Assembly (NCBI RefSeq): GCF_947502445.1
Contig: NZ_CANMZW010000003.1
Location: 248,001-312,000 of the forward strand
Source: an uncultured Brevibacillus sp.
Lineage (GTDB): Bacteria > Bacillota > Bacilli > Brevibacillales > Brevibacillaceae
Reading direction: 5' to 3'
Length of the DNA stretch: 64,000 nt
In this document: positions 50,308 to 59,684 of the stretch, in pieces
Layout: each line of letters opens with the position of its first letter
Numbering within the stretch: the first letter of the stretch is position 1
Notes under the pieces: generated by a model
Told to the model about the DNA's origin: nothing
Databases searched by the model: none
Seen by the model: only the letters and a program-made list of their open reading frames with translations
Position numbers and translations under genes: made by a program

Positions 50308-51548
50308 CACTTATAATGCCCCCCGATCTTGCGGGCACGTTCTTTCGCCTGACCGGCATGAAGCAAGGAAGTAGCACGTAAAATAGCGTCCGGTCCATAG
50401 CGCTCGCGAATATCATCCATGGCATGGGCCAGCGAACGACGCTTTTGATTGTCTGTAAACAAATTCAACTGCACCACGTTATCAGGAACCAGCTCTCCCA
50501 GGTTGACGCCAATGCTGCGGACAGGAGTCTCCTGCCAATGCCGATCAAACAGACGGCAAGCAGCCTCGTACAGCGTCATGACATCATTGGTATACTCCGT
50601 TAGCTTCATCTGCCTACCAAAACCAGTCCCGGCTGCCAAATCCGCTCCTCGGCAACCGACGGAAAGCACCGCGCCCATCCGCTCCTTGCTACGCGCCCTG
50701 CGGCATACTTCCTCACACAGCTCCAGCAGCACTACCTTGATCTCGGCAGCAGTATGATAATCCCGCGGCAGCGTCATGTGGTGACCGATGCCCTTTTGTG
50801 TCTCGTACACATTCATGGAAACGGGCGAATCATCTATTCCGTGAGCGGTGCGCCACAGCACCTCTCCGTTTACTCCCCAGTGACGAGTCAGTACGGTGGT
50901 CCTTAAATCTGCCAGCTGCTTGATCTGATAGATCCCCATTCGATGAAAATGGCGCTTCATTCGCGAGCCTACCCCAAACAGCTTCTCAATCGGCAGCTTC
51001 CAGAGCGTATCCGCGAGCTCCTCCCGCTTTAGCCAAAAGATCCCCGACTCTTGCTTTTTAGCAAAGTTGTCACAGGCCATTTTTGCCAATACTTTATTTT
51101 CTGAAATGCCTACTCGACAGTTGATCCCTGTCTCCAGCAAAACACGCTGACGAATATGGGCAGCCATTTTGATCGGATCGCCAAACAAATGAACACTGCC
51201 CGTCACATCAAGAAACTGCTCGTCGATCGAGTACGGCTCCACCTTGTCTGTATACGCCTCAAAAATTTTCGTAATTTGCAGGGAGATGCGGATGTACATC
51301 TCCATTCTCGGCCGTACGACCACCAGGTGGCGGCACTTTTGCTGAGCCTGCCACAAAGCTTCTGCTGTCACCACTCCGAATGATTTCGCAATCGGACAGG
51401 CAGCCAAAATCACGCCGCTGCGTCTTTCTGGGTCGCCTGCCACTACAATCGGCTGATTTCGCAGTGCGGGATCGGCTACTTTTTCAACACTCGCATAAAA
51501 GCTCTGCATGTCGATCAAAAAAACAATCCGTTTGTTCGCATTGGGCAT
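50307..51548 (-). CDS. uvrX: UvrX-type Y-family DNA polymerase
   Basis: A 413-residue translesion polymerase. Catalytic metal residues are in FLIDMQSFYASVE (Asp13) and YSIDEQFLD (Asp109, Glu110). The thumb and little-finger domains are present, and a beta-clamp binding motif QLNLF lies near residue 365. The family (UvrX, YqjW) copies past damaged bases at the cost of mutation. The gene has a LexA box about 20 bases upstream of the ATG and is followed by a coupled small gene. The expected YolD partner is downstream, past an IS remnant. Confidence 0.95.
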   Translation of the reverse strand: MPNANKRIVFLIDMQSFYASVEKVADPALRNQPIVVAGDPERRSGVILAACPIAKSFGVVTAEALWQAQQKCRHLVVVRPRMEMYIRISLQITKIFEAYTDKVEPYSIDEQFLDVTGSVHLFGDPIKMAAHIRQRVLLETGINCRVGISENKVLAKMACDNFAKKQESGIFWLKREELADTLWKLPIEKLFGVGSRMKRHFHRMGIYQIKQLADLRTTVLTRHWGVNGEVLWRTAHGIDDSPVSMNVYETQKGIGHHMTLPRDYHTAAEIKVVLLELCEEVCRRARSKERMGAVLSVGCRGADLAAGTGFGRQMKLTEYTNDVMTLYEAACRLFDRHWQETPVRSIGVNLGELVPDNVVQLNLFTDNQKRRSLAHAMDDIRERYGPDAILRATSLLHAGQAKERARKIGGHYK

Positions 51549-51568
51549 ATAAAACCATCCCCTGAATA

Positions 51569-51582
51569 AGAACTTATGTTCC
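51569..51582. promoter_or_regulatory. LexA (SOS) box upstream of uvrX
   Basis: AGAACTTATGTTCC has the GAAC-N4-GTTC core of the Bacillales LexA site, imperfect in the middle, directly upstream of the polymerase gene. Confidence 0.75.
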
Positions 51583-51712
51583 CTTTTCCTTCTGTTCTTA
51601 TTATAGCAAACAAACGTTCGTGTTTATACCTGTATCATCAGAAAAAAATCAGGGAATGTTTTCCACTACTGCTGCGTACAGATGCAGGTGTTCGCAAACG
51701 ACAGGCGAAACA

Positions 51713-52600
51713 TTAAAGGTGGTGCGAGTCCTTTCTTTTCACGACTGGTATCCATATCTCACTTTTGAACCTAGGCGAGGTGATTTCTTTCGATTCGTTC
51801 CACAATATTTCTGGCCCTTCGGCTTGCTCGTAATGTGAGGCAGGGAACCATTCAGAATAAATACGTCCCCAGACATCCTGCAATGTCTCAGGAAAAGGTC
51901 CGACGACTTCAAATACGGCCCAGCTCGAAGCGGGAACTACTAGCTGTGCGGGAATATCTGGGCAGTCCATGGTTGTTGCAACCCCGATATAATGGTCAAG
52001 CTCGCCATTGTCCAGCCTGCCTTCGGAAAAGTTTGTGGATGCACTGATCAGCCCCGAAGGCTCAATGTTTGAGAGACTTTTCCATCTTAGGATGGTTTCC
52101 TGATCCAGGCTCGCCCACATCGATGCGATCTCGGGATTCACGCCGTGATAAATCAATGGTACCCGCTTTTTGATACCGACAATGCGAAAAGCATCTTTTT
52201 CTTCCAGACGGTAGTTCATTTCATTTCCCCCTTTAATCGTTAGCTGAAAGGTCATTCGTGGATAAGCTTTCAGTGAATGACCGTCATCTCTGGCTTCTGT
52301 CGGCGTTACCCCATGCATTTGCTGAAAAGCTCTTGCAAACGAATCAGCTGAATGATAGCCGTATTTGATCGCCACATCCAGGACTCTCATCTTGCTATCC
52401 TTGAGATCAAAAGCCGCCAGTGTCATTCGTCTGCGTCGAATGTACTCAGAGAAGGGAATTCCTGCGAGAAAGGAAAACATTCGTTTAAAATGATACTCCG
52501 AGCAGCAAGCGATTCTGGCTACTTCCTTATAGTCAATATCATTGGTCAGATTGTGCTCCACATAGTTCAAGGCTCCATTCATCTGTTCCAGCAAATTCAC
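51713..52600 (-). CDS. AraC-family regulator with GyrI-like effector domain
   Basis: A 295-residue regulator. The N-terminal 105 residues hold two AraC helix-turn-helix units ([40 protein letters not shown]). A C-terminal GyrI/effector-binding domain follows ([18 protein letters not shown], ending [12 protein letters not shown]). Such proteins bind small amphipathic molecules and control multidrug genes. GTG start at 52600 with GGGAGGT 6 bases upstream. The divergent VOC gene may be its target. Confidence 0.9.
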   Translation of the reverse strand: MNLLEQMNGALNYVEHNLTNDIDYKEVARIACCSEYHFKRMFSFLAGIPFSEYIRRRRMTLAAFDLKDSKMRVLDVAIKYGYHSADSFARAFQQMHGVTPTEARDDGHSLKAYPRMTFQLTIKGGNEMNYRLEEKDAFRIVGIKKRVPLIYHGVNPEIASMWASLDQETILRWKSLSNIEPSGLISASTNFSEGRLDNGELDHYIGVATTMDCPDIPAQLVVPASSWAVFEVVGPFPETLQDVWGRIYSEWFPASHYEQAEGPEILWNESKEITSPRFKSEIWIPVVKRKDSHHL

Positions 52601-52712
52601 GATGTGACCTCCCTTCAGCAATAGACTAACAGAAGATATAAATTGGCATCCGACATTTCGTGCACGTTTCTGTATGGTTTTCAACCTTTCCTAACGAAAA
52701 GAGGTAATCCTG

Positions 52713-53072
52713 ATGAAAGCTTCTCCTCTGCTCCCTCAAATTGGCGCGGTCTTCGTTCCTGTCCGCAATATCGAGCAAGCCCGAGACTGGTATTGCCGCC
52801 TCTTGGGTATTCCTGCTGACCAAGAAATTTTATTTGGTCATTTGTACTGCATTCCCATGCAAAATGGCCCCACCCTCATCCTTGATAGTAAAATATTTCC
52901 ACGGCATACACCAGATGATGCCCCATTGTTTCATTTCAACACAGAGGATATCGAGGCTGCCTATCAATTTCTAAAGGAAAGCGATACCGAGCTCGTCGGA
53001 ACAATTCAAAACGGACATTGGTTTAACATCCGTGACCTCGATGGGAACGTGCTGATGGTGTGCAAATGCTGA
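52713..53072 (+). CDS. VOC-family protein (glyoxalase/bleomycin-resistance fold)
   Basis: A 119-residue vicinal-oxygen-chelate fold protein: VFVPVRNIEQARDWYCRLLGI start, FNTEDIEAAYQFLKE middle, and IRDLDGNVLMVCK end with D-x-D-G-N. Members bind metals and act on or trap small molecules. Divergent from an AraC/GyrI regulator, and followed 22 bases later by a truncated acetyltransferase, so it was part of an operon. Substrate unknown. Confidence 0.86.
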   Translation: MKASPLLPQIGAVFVPVRNIEQARDWYCRLLGIPADQEILFGHLYCIPMQNGPTLILDSKIFPRHTPDDAPLFHFNTEDIEAAYQFLKESDTELVGTIQNGHWFNIRDLDGNVLMVCKC

Positions 53073-53094
53073 TCCCCAAAAAGGAGGAACTCAG

Positions 53095-53241
53095 ATGACA
53101 ATCCGCTTGCGCCTGACTACACCAGAAGACATTCCTTTCGTTTATGAGCTGGAGCATGCCCCGGAAAACAGTTACTTTTCTCATTCCGTGGAGCAAGGAG
53201 CAGCAGACACTGATCACATCGGCTACGGAATACGCGGCTGA
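53095..53241 (+). pseudogene. Truncated GNAT acetyltransferase (48 codons)
   Basis: Starts with a strong AAAGGAGGA site and reads RLRLTTPEDIPFVYELEHAPENS, the normal first strand and helix of a GNAT enzyme, then loses similarity and stops at 53241 inside the end of the convergent lipoprotein gene. Motif A is absent. A deletion or rearrangement has removed the rest. Confidence 0.65.
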
Positions 53242-54794
53242 TCGGTTGCTACATACAACCATTTGCCATCGCTGCTGGCACCGAGAAGCGTAAAGCCGTA
53301 AGACAAACCAGAGAGCAGCAACGTTCGTTGCTTGCGATCTGCGTCAAATACGAACAGCTCCATACCCTCGCCTTGTTGCGCTGCCTCAGCAAATACAAAG
53401 CGATGCGTTCCTGGGATCCATGCTCCCGTACCCGTCTGCTGGAGAAGCTGGGTGGAGCCTTGGAACAACCCCGCATTCCAGTAATATTGGTAGGCACCAT
53501 CATCCGTTTGAATAAAGCCAGACCAGAAATCAGCGGGCACAGGTGGATTCCAGCTAGTCACCTTGCCCGTTTTCCATTCAAAGCGCTGGCGAACCTCCTC
53601 AAAGCTTTTCTCCTCTTTGCGCATGGCAAACATGACAAACCGACCATCATCATCAAAGCTGACGGGGACAACCGCTCCGTCCCATTCACTTGTAGGCAAC
53701 CAGCCTTTGATGACCCCTGGATAGCGCTTCCCGGTTCCCGCTGCCAAGTCAAACACGACCAAATCAAGGTCTTTCTTTTGTTCTGCTTTCCCCATTGCCA
53801 TAAGCAGTTGCTTTCGATCTTTGCTAAAGCTCACCCCATGGACATACCCATCGACCAAAATTTTGGAGGCAAGCTCACTTTTCGGTACATCCATCCCCTT
53901 TTTCGGGATTTCAAAAAAGAAGCCACGCCGATCAGCCATAAACTCTCCTACTCCGCGATACATCTCAGACAGCTCGGTAGGATAGGAAGTCGCCGTATGC
54001 GTCTCCATGTCGTAAACGGAATAGAGCTTCTCGTAAAGCGCATCACACTCACAATAGTTCGTAAATCGAGTGAGCATGGCGTAGCGCTGATGTGGATCTA
54101 AAAACTCCAGGTTGGTCATGACGGAAAAATCAGTCAGCTTCTCACTTGACTTGCCGTCTACCGCCACTCGCCAAATTTGCTGCGGAGGCAGTACAAGTGC
54201 CTGGAAGGAAAACGAATCGCCAATCAACGAGCCCTTTGCTGTCTTGGCGCCGCCAGCGTTTAGAACATACTCCTGCCACACGTTCTCTTCGCCTGTTTTT
54301 TCGGGGAGCGTAACCAGCAATTGCAGCTGACGATCATGGACCCAATGAAACGCAAGGTCAGGATTGATAAAGCCCTGATCCCCCCTGGTGCTCTCCTCCT
54401 TGGCATGCTTGCGAATAGCCGCCTCTACACTTCCCCGATCCATTGCTTCACGGAAAAAGAACGTATATGACTGTGGCTTCACCCCGACTACTGTTCGTAG
54501 AGGTGAGTGGAGCCGCGGCTCTTCATTTAATTGAATGAGAACATCTTCGTTCATCGCCGCATAGTCGAAGGCAATCTCTACTGGCTTCCAATCGGGATCA
54601 GGTTTTTCCGAGACTGTGACTCCGCCAGATGGCGAGGTCTGATTGGACGAGCCCGAGAGTTGCTTGGCTGTGGCTGGTGTTTGCCCCGATGATGTAGGTA
54701 ACGCAGAACCGCATCCAGACGCAGCAAACAGAGAGAAACAAAATAATACGATCATTCCTTGACGTAGGAACAAAGACACGAATGAACGCCCCAT
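53223..54794 (-). CDS. Lipoprotein with beta-propeller-like region (523 aa)
   Basis: A lipoprotein with lipobox AASGC (Cys at about residue 28) and a Ser/Thr/Pro linker. The following region (TFFFREAMDRGSVEAAIRK) resembles an SbsA/Ig-like domain, and the C-terminal half has repeats like a beta-propeller (SFSKDRKQLLMAMGK; SFDDDGRFVMFAMRK; ASSDGKWLYVATD), as in WD40-like or TolB-type proteins. No enzyme motifs. It ends in the region where the acetyltransferase remnant stops. ATG at 54794; the ribosome site is weak. Confidence 0.8.
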   Translation of the reverse strand: MGRSFVSLFLRQGMIVLFCFSLFAASGCGSALPTSSGQTPATAKQLSGSSNQTSPSGGVTVSEKPDPDWKPVEIAFDYAAMNEDVLIQLNEEPRLHSPLRTVVGVKPQSYTFFFREAMDRGSVEAAIRKHAKEESTRGDQGFINPDLAFHWVHDRQLQLLVTLPEKTGEENVWQEYVLNAGGAKTAKGSLIGDSFSFQALVLPPQQIWRVAVDGKSSEKLTDFSVMTNLEFLDPHQRYAMLTRFTNYCECDALYEKLYSVYDMETHTATSYPTELSEMYRGVGEFMADRRGFFFEIPKKGMDVPKSELASKILVDGYVHGVSFSKDRKQLLMAMGKAEQKKDLDLVVFDLAAGTGKRYPGVIKGWLPTSEWDGAVVPVSFDDDGRFVMFAMRKEEKSFEEVRQRFEWKTGKVTSWNPPVPADFWSGFIQTDDGAYQYYWNAGLFQGSTQLLQQTGTGAWIPGTHRFVFAEAAQQGEGMELFVFDADRKQRTLLLSGLSYGFTLLGASSDGKWLYVATDQPRIP

Positions 54795-54914
54795 TTCCAA
54801 TTACAGTATTTACCTATTTGATAGACGCCAAATCCTCATCAAAAGTTACAGCTCCCTCCGTAAGAAAGGCTCTAGACAGCTTTTCCCGCATGGCCCTAGC
54901 TGTTGGATGGAATA

Positions 54915-54957
54915 AGAAAAAAGACCTTTCTAGCCTGTGTCACTAGAAAGATCTCTT
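54915..54957 (-). terminator. Terminator of recG
   Basis: CTTTCTAG and CTAGAAAG arms, extended by a mismatched AGA/TCT, followed by a long T run on the minus strand. Confidence 0.85.
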
Positions 54958-54981
54958 CACTCTTATTGTATTCAGCCATCG

Positions 54982-57036
54982 TTAGTCGAAAACGATCCCG
55001 TCGAGGACACCCTCACGCTTTAAGTAATCCCGCAGCCAATGGTAGTCTGGATTTCGCCAAAAGGAATCGTCCGCCACCAATCGTGCTGTCTCCTGTCTGG
55101 CTACCTCCAGCGCTTTGTAGTCACTCAAAAGATCCGCGACCTTGAATTCAGGCAGACCACTTTGCTTGGTACCGAAGAAATCTCCCGGCCCGCGCAGCTC
55201 CAAATCGCGCTGAGAGAGCTCAAAGCCGTCCGTTGTCTCACACATGACGCGCATCCGCTCTTTCCCAATCTCTGATTTCGGATCAGCGATCAGCACACAA
55301 TACGATTGCTCGGAGCCCCGCCCTACACGACCACGCAGCTGGTGAAGCTGGGCAAGGCCGAAGCGTTCAGCATCATAAATCACCATATACGTCGCATTCG
55401 GTACGTTTACCCCGACCTCTACGACCGTCGTGGAAACAAGAACCGCATGCTCCGCCGAGAGAAACGCTTGCATCACGGCATCCTTTTCTTTGGCAGGCAA
55501 GCGTCCATGCATCAGCCCTACACCAAACTCGGGAAATACATGGGACAGCTGCGCATGTACATCAATTGCATTTTGTACGTCCAGCTTTTCCGATTCTTCG
55601 ATCAAGGGGCAGATGACATATGCTTGTCGCCCTTTGCGCAGCTCGTCTCGCATTTGCTCCAGAACAGCTGGGAATTGGTCATGCTTTTTCCACGTGGTCT
55701 CGATTGGCTTGCGACCGGCTGGCATCTGGTCAATCGTCGATACATCCATATCGCCAAAAGCTGTGATCGCAAGCGTACGAGGGATCGGTGTCGCTGTCAT
55801 GAACAGCACATCAGGTGCCAAGCCTTTGCTGCGCAGAATGCGCCGCTGCTCAACACCAAAGCGGTGCTGCTCATCCGTAATCACCAGACCGAGGCGCGAG
55901 AAAAACACGTCCTCCTGGATCAGCGCATGCGTCCCTACCACCACGTCAATCAAGCCCATCTGCAAGGAAGCGATGACCTCTCGCCTACGCTTGGCAGTCA
56001 ACGAGCCGGACAACAGAGCTACTTGAATCCCGTAGTCAGAGAGCAGAGCGGTCAGGGACTGCACATGCTGCTCTGCCAAAATTTCGGTCGGCACCATGAG
56101 CGCTCCCTGAAAACCAGCCTTTACAGCCGCAATCAGTGCGATCGCCGCCACTACGGTTTTACCCGAACCTACATCACCTTGCAAAAGCCGGTTCATGGCA
56201 TGAGGAGAACGCATATCATCCAAAATTTCCTTGACAACTCTCTTCTGCGCATCCGTAAGAGGAAATGGCAGAGAGCTTACAAACTGGCGCACCTCGTCCA
56301 TCGGAATAGCAAGTGCCATTCCTTCCGTTTGCTGCCGATTGATGCGGCGCAGTGTCTGCATTTTTAACTGGAATAAAAAAAGCTCCTCAAACATGATACG
56401 CCGCCGTGCTTGTCGCCCATCCTCCGCATTTACCGGAAAGTGAATCGAATGAAAGGCATCCACTCGTGGCATCAGGCGATATCGCTCTACAATGTCCGCA
56501 GGCAAGATTTCGGGTACGTCCTTGCCATACTGCCGCAAAGCCTGTTGAATCGACTTGCGCAGCAACGTATGGGTCACGTCTCCCCCCAACGGATAAATCG
56601 GGGCAAGCTCACCACGCTTGGTCGCACGCTCTGAATCTGCTTCTGTCATCTCACTGACGGTGATTTGCAGCTTGTGCTTGTCCCATTTTCCTGTGACGAG
56701 AATTTCCTTGCCCGGTGACAGTCTGCTTTTAATAAACGTCTGGTTAAACCAGACAGCGGTTACTACTACCCGGTCCATGACTACCTTGACAGAAATGCGC
56801 GATTTTCCTTTTCCGTAAAAACGAACAGAGGGTTCGCCGTACACCGTTCCCGCCAGCGTGACCCTCTCTCCATCTTTTACTTCTGTCAAATCACGCACAC
56901 GGTAGTCTTCATAGCGCGATGGAAAATACTCCAGTAAATCACCAATGCTATGAATTCCGAGTCCAGCAAAAGCCTTCGCCCGCTCCTCCCCTACCCCGTG
57001 CAAAAGGGAGACGGGCGCCAAATACGCCTCGGTCAT
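54982..57036 (-). CDS. recG: ATP-dependent DNA helicase RecG
   Basis: Drives regression of stalled replication forks and branch migration. The 684-residue length is right for the family. The N-terminal wedge domain has an OB-like fold; helicase motif I is GDVGSGKTVVAAIAL, motif II DEQHRFGVEQR, motif III TATPIPRTLA, and motif VI QLRGRVGRG. Its start codon overlaps the sdaAA stop by one base (TAATG), so the two are coupled. A terminator follows at 54915. In B. subtilis the fapR-plsX genes come next; here they do not. Confidence 0.98.
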   Translation of the reverse strand: MTEAYLAPVSLLHGVGEERAKAFAGLGIHSIGDLLEYFPSRYEDYRVRDLTEVKDGERVTLAGTVYGEPSVRFYGKGKSRISVKVVMDRVVVTAVWFNQTFIKSRLSPGKEILVTGKWDKHKLQITVSEMTEADSERATKRGELAPIYPLGGDVTHTLLRKSIQQALRQYGKDVPEILPADIVERYRLMPRVDAFHSIHFPVNAEDGRQARRRIMFEELFLFQLKMQTLRRINRQQTEGMALAIPMDEVRQFVSSLPFPLTDAQKRVVKEILDDMRSPHAMNRLLQGDVGSGKTVVAAIALIAAVKAGFQGALMVPTEILAEQHVQSLTALLSDYGIQVALLSGSLTAKRRREVIASLQMGLIDVVVGTHALIQEDVFFSRLGLVITDEQHRFGVEQRRILRSKGLAPDVLFMTATPIPRTLAITAFGDMDVSTIDQMPAGRKPIETTWKKHDQFPAVLEQMRDELRKGRQAYVICPLIEESEKLDVQNAIDVHAQLSHVFPEFGVGLMHGRLPAKEKDAVMQAFLSAEHAVLVSTTVVEVGVNVPNATYMVIYDAERFGLAQLHQLRGRVGRGSEQSYCVLIADPKSEIGKERMRVMCETTDGFELSQRDLELRGPGDFFGTKQSGLPEFKVADLLSDYKALEVARQETARLVADDSFWRNPDYHWLRDYLKREGVLDGIVFD

Positions 57037-57920
57037 TACTTCTCCATCCGTACGCCGAACACTTTGGCTTCGATCATACGGCCTGTCTGGGTTGCTGCCA
57101 ATCCACCCTGTGCGGTTTCCTTCAGCGTATTCGGCATCGCACAGCCGATCCGATACATCGCTTCGATGACTTCATCTGTCGGAATGACGCTCTTGATCCC
57201 TGCCAGCGCCATATCCGCTGCTACGGTTGCAATCGCCGCTCCCATCGCATTGCGTTTGACACATGGCACTTCCACCAGTCCAGCTACGGGGTCACAAACC
57301 AGACCGAGCATGTTTTTCATGGCAATCGCTACTGCCTGCGCAGATTCCTCGGGCGTGCCGCCAGCCATTTCTACAATGGCTGCTGCTGCCATCGCTGTTG
57401 CAGAGCCTACCTCTGCCTGGCAACCACCTGCTGCCCCTGAAATAAAGGCATTATTGGCGATACAATAACCAATCGCACCAGCTGTGAACAAGTAATTGAC
57501 CATCTCCTCGCGACTTGGCTGGAGCTTGTCAGACACGGCAAACAGCGTACCCGGTACGATCCCACAAGCACCTGCAGTAGGCGTAGCTACGATCGTTCCC
57601 ATCGCTGCGTTTACTTCATTGACCGCAACAGACATGGATACGGCATTGAGTAGAGTTGGCCCTGATAAAAAAGGCTTTGTTTTCATATATTCCTGCAGTT
57701 TTTTTGCATCGCCACCAGTAAGACCACTATGGGAACGAATATCCTCTGTCAAGCCGCGACGCACTGCTTTTTCCATTACATCCAGATTGGCATACATATC
57801 TTGCATGATGGCATCCCGCGTACGTTGGGAAACCTCCATCTCCGCTTCAATCATCACTTGGGAGATTTTTTTACCCTGTGATTCTGCCAATTCGACCAGT
57901 TCAGCCACATTGCGAAACAT
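57036..57920 (-). CDS. sdaAA: L-serine dehydratase, alpha chain
   Basis: Turns L-serine into pyruvate and ammonia with a 4Fe-4S cluster. The 294-residue protein contains the cluster cysteines in TAGACGIVPG, GAAGGCQAEVGSA and GLVCDPVAGLVEVPCVKRN. The partner chain SdaAB is coded 47 bases upstream on the same strand. recG is coupled downstream, the same order as in B. subtilis. Confidence 0.96.
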   Translation of the reverse strand: MFRNVAELVELAESQGKKISQVMIEAEMEVSQRTRDAIMQDMYANLDVMEKAVRRGLTEDIRSHSGLTGGDAKKLQEYMKTKPFLSGPTLLNAVSMSVAVNEVNAAMGTIVATPTAGACGIVPGTLFAVSDKLQPSREEMVNYLFTAGAIGYCIANNAFISGAAGGCQAEVGSATAMAAAAIVEMAGGTPEESAQAVAIAMKNMLGLVCDPVAGLVEVPCVKRNAMGAAIATVAADMALAGIKSVIPTDEVIEAMYRIGCAMPNTLKETAQGGLAATQTGRMIEAKVFGVRMEK

Positions 57921-57967
57921 CTAGTTAGAGTCACTCCTCTTCATCACTGCCTAAGTGGGCACGAGAC

Positions 57968-58633
57968 CTAATTCAACGAAAGCAGGGATACATCAAAAAT
58001 ATGAGGGATCTGCCGAATTTCCTCCAGCACCTCGGGTGAGATAGTCGAATCCGTCTCAATTGCCATCAACGCTCGTGAACCACGGTCATGCCTTGACACT
58101 TCCATGAGCCCCACGTTTATGCGATAGTGAGTCAGTACCTTTGCCACTGCGGCAATCATCCCGAAACGATCCTCATGCAAGACAAGCAAGGTAGGCGTGT
58201 CAAAGCCTAGCTGCAAGTCGAAACCATTTACTTCCAATACTTCAATTTTTCCTCCACCGATGGAGACACCGACGATCTCAATCTGATGCTGGTCATCCGA
58301 CAGCTTGATCCGTGCCGTATTAGGGTGCTCGGTTAGCACATCTGACGTCGTCAAAATAACTTCCAGTCCCGCTTTCTCAGCGAGCAGCAGCGAGTTTTTC
58401 AAACGCAGGTCAAACGTGTCAAAGTCAAGAATCCCGGCAACAGTGGCCACATCCGAGCCATGCCCTTGGTAGGTCTTGGCAAACGAGCCATAGAACGTGA
58501 TCTCGGCGCGCTTCGGCTGCCTTCCAAAGAGCTTCCGTGCTACCCGACCAATCCGGGCTGCACCTGCGGTATGGGAACTGGATGGACCAACCATGATTGG
58601 GCCGATAATATCAAAAACACTTTTATATTTCAA
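57968..58633 (-). CDS. sdaAB: L-serine dehydratase, beta chain
   Basis: A 221-residue beta chain with GPSSSHTAGAARIG near the N-terminus (substrate-binding region) and a C-terminal ACT domain (LVLHEDRFGMIAAVAKVL), which usually binds serine. The frame is open to 58681, but the TTG at 58633 has a perfect AGGAGGAG site and gives the length of the B. subtilis protein (220). Forms one enzyme with SdaAA. Confidence 0.95.
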   Translation of the reverse strand: MKYKSVFDIIGPIMVGPSSSHTAGAARIGRVARKLFGRQPKRAEITFYGSFAKTYQGHGSDVATVAGILDFDTFDLRLKNSLLLAEKAGLEVILTTSDVLTEHPNTARIKLSDDQHQIEIVGVSIGGGKIEVLEVNGFDLQLGFDTPTLLVLHEDRFGMIAAVAKVLTHYRINVGLMEVSRHDRGSRALMAIETDSTISPEVLEEIRQIPHIFDVSLLSLN

Positions 58634-58872
58634 CCGGTTCTCCTCCTGAATCACAAGGGGTTCAACAAGATTCACTCTCATTGTATCCTACAGGCAGATA
58701 ATACGCTACATAGGAAAGTATGCTAGCTGTTTTTCCCCCGATTTTTTGAAACAAAAACACTGCCTCGCCCCTTCCCTGCTGAATAAATGCCTCAATGATC
58801 GTGATTTTTTTGCTGTATGTGAAGGCAGGTCCTTAGGTAAAGTATTTCCCGCGGTTGGTCTTATAGAGGATG

Positions 58873-58905
58873 AAAAAAGCTCCCTCTCATGAAAAAGGGA
58901 GCAAA
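58873..58905 (-). terminator. Terminator of the stalk-domain gene
   Basis: GCTCCC and GGGAGC arms followed by TTTTTTC on the minus strand. Upstream of it, 58634-58872 holds only the sdaAB promoter region and no visible gene. Confidence 0.82.
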
Positions 58906-58910
58906 AATAT

Positions 58911-59579
58911 TTACAGCTGTTCTACACCGATCGTAATTCCAGTGTCACCAGGATCTTTCATCTGCACGCGCGTAATAAACCATCCCTCATTACGATCCGT
59001 CTTCATTTTTTGGACAGTGACAACCGCCTTGCCCATACCATGCCAGTTGGAAGCAACCAGGTTGTATTCAAAGGTATATTGGGTCGTCGTGTCGTTTACT
59101 TGCTTGACCTCCAGCTTTTCCAATTCAGCCATATGCGGACTGGAGCCGCCCGTAACCCAGTAATTATCCGAAAACTCCACCTGCGTTTTTTTTCGCAGCT
59201 CCGGAGAGAACACCGCATATTGCAGAGCGCCATTGCGCGTCTGAATTCCTTTTACCCAAGTATCGAGTGCCTCTTTTGGGGTGGTCGCCAGCAAAGCATC
59301 CTCCAAGCGCGTGACCTGATGGGATTGCATCGTTGATTCCGGCAGTGTCACCCTAACCTCATGCTTGGCAAGATCAACGGTCGCCTTGCCATGAAATGCT
59401 TCCGCCAGCTTGGCTACTGGGACAAGCACATTGCCGTTATCCTCTTTGATGCCCAAATAGCTGGCAGCAAATGGCTGATCATTAATAAATAAGTTCCATT
59501 TGCTTTCGGCAAAGGCCGAACCTGCGAGCAACATCGTTCCAATGGCTGCTCCTGCGATCCATTTTGTACGCGTCTTCAT
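58911..59579 (-). CDS. Secreted stalk-domain protein (222 aa)
   Basis: A signal peptide (residues 1-26, GSAFA cleavage) followed by a copper-amine-oxidase-N/stalk-like domain (WNLFINDQPFAASYLGI; VLVPVAKLAEAFHGK) of the kind common in Brevibacillus and Paenibacillus wall proteins, then a domain of about 120 residues with NTF2-like features (ALLATTPKEALDTWVKGI). No enzyme motifs. It probably acts at the cell surface. The ATG at 59579 has GAGAGGA about 9 bases upstream. Confidence 0.8.
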   Translation of the reverse strand: MKTRTKWIAGAAIGTMLLAGSAFAESKWNLFINDQPFAASYLGIKEDNGNVLVPVAKLAEAFHGKATVDLAKHEVRVTLPESTMQSHQVTRLEDALLATTPKEALDTWVKGIQTRNGALQYAVFSPELRKKTQVEFSDNYWVTGGSSPHMAELEKLEVKQVNDTTTQYTFEYNLVASNWHGMGKAVVTVQKMKTDRNEGWFITRVQMKDPGDTGITIGVEQL

Positions 59580-59639
59580 GTCCACCATTCCTCTCTTCAA
59601 AAGTAAGACATGGTTAAATGGAAAAAGGTTACAGACAAA

Positions 59640-59671
59640 GAAAAAACTTCCCGTTGTCAAGGGAAGCTTTT
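59640..59671 (-). terminator. Terminator of the DegV gene
   Basis: CTTCCC and GGGAAG arms with a flanking AA/TT pair, then TTTTTTC on the minus strand. Confidence 0.82.
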
Positions 59672-59684
59672 GTCATTTCGTTCC

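Noticed and set aside
55306..56367. A 353-codon open frame on the plus strand
   Set aside because: It is fully antisense to recG, has no ribosome binding site and its translation is Arg/His/Gln-rich noise, typical of a mirror frame of a high-GC gene.
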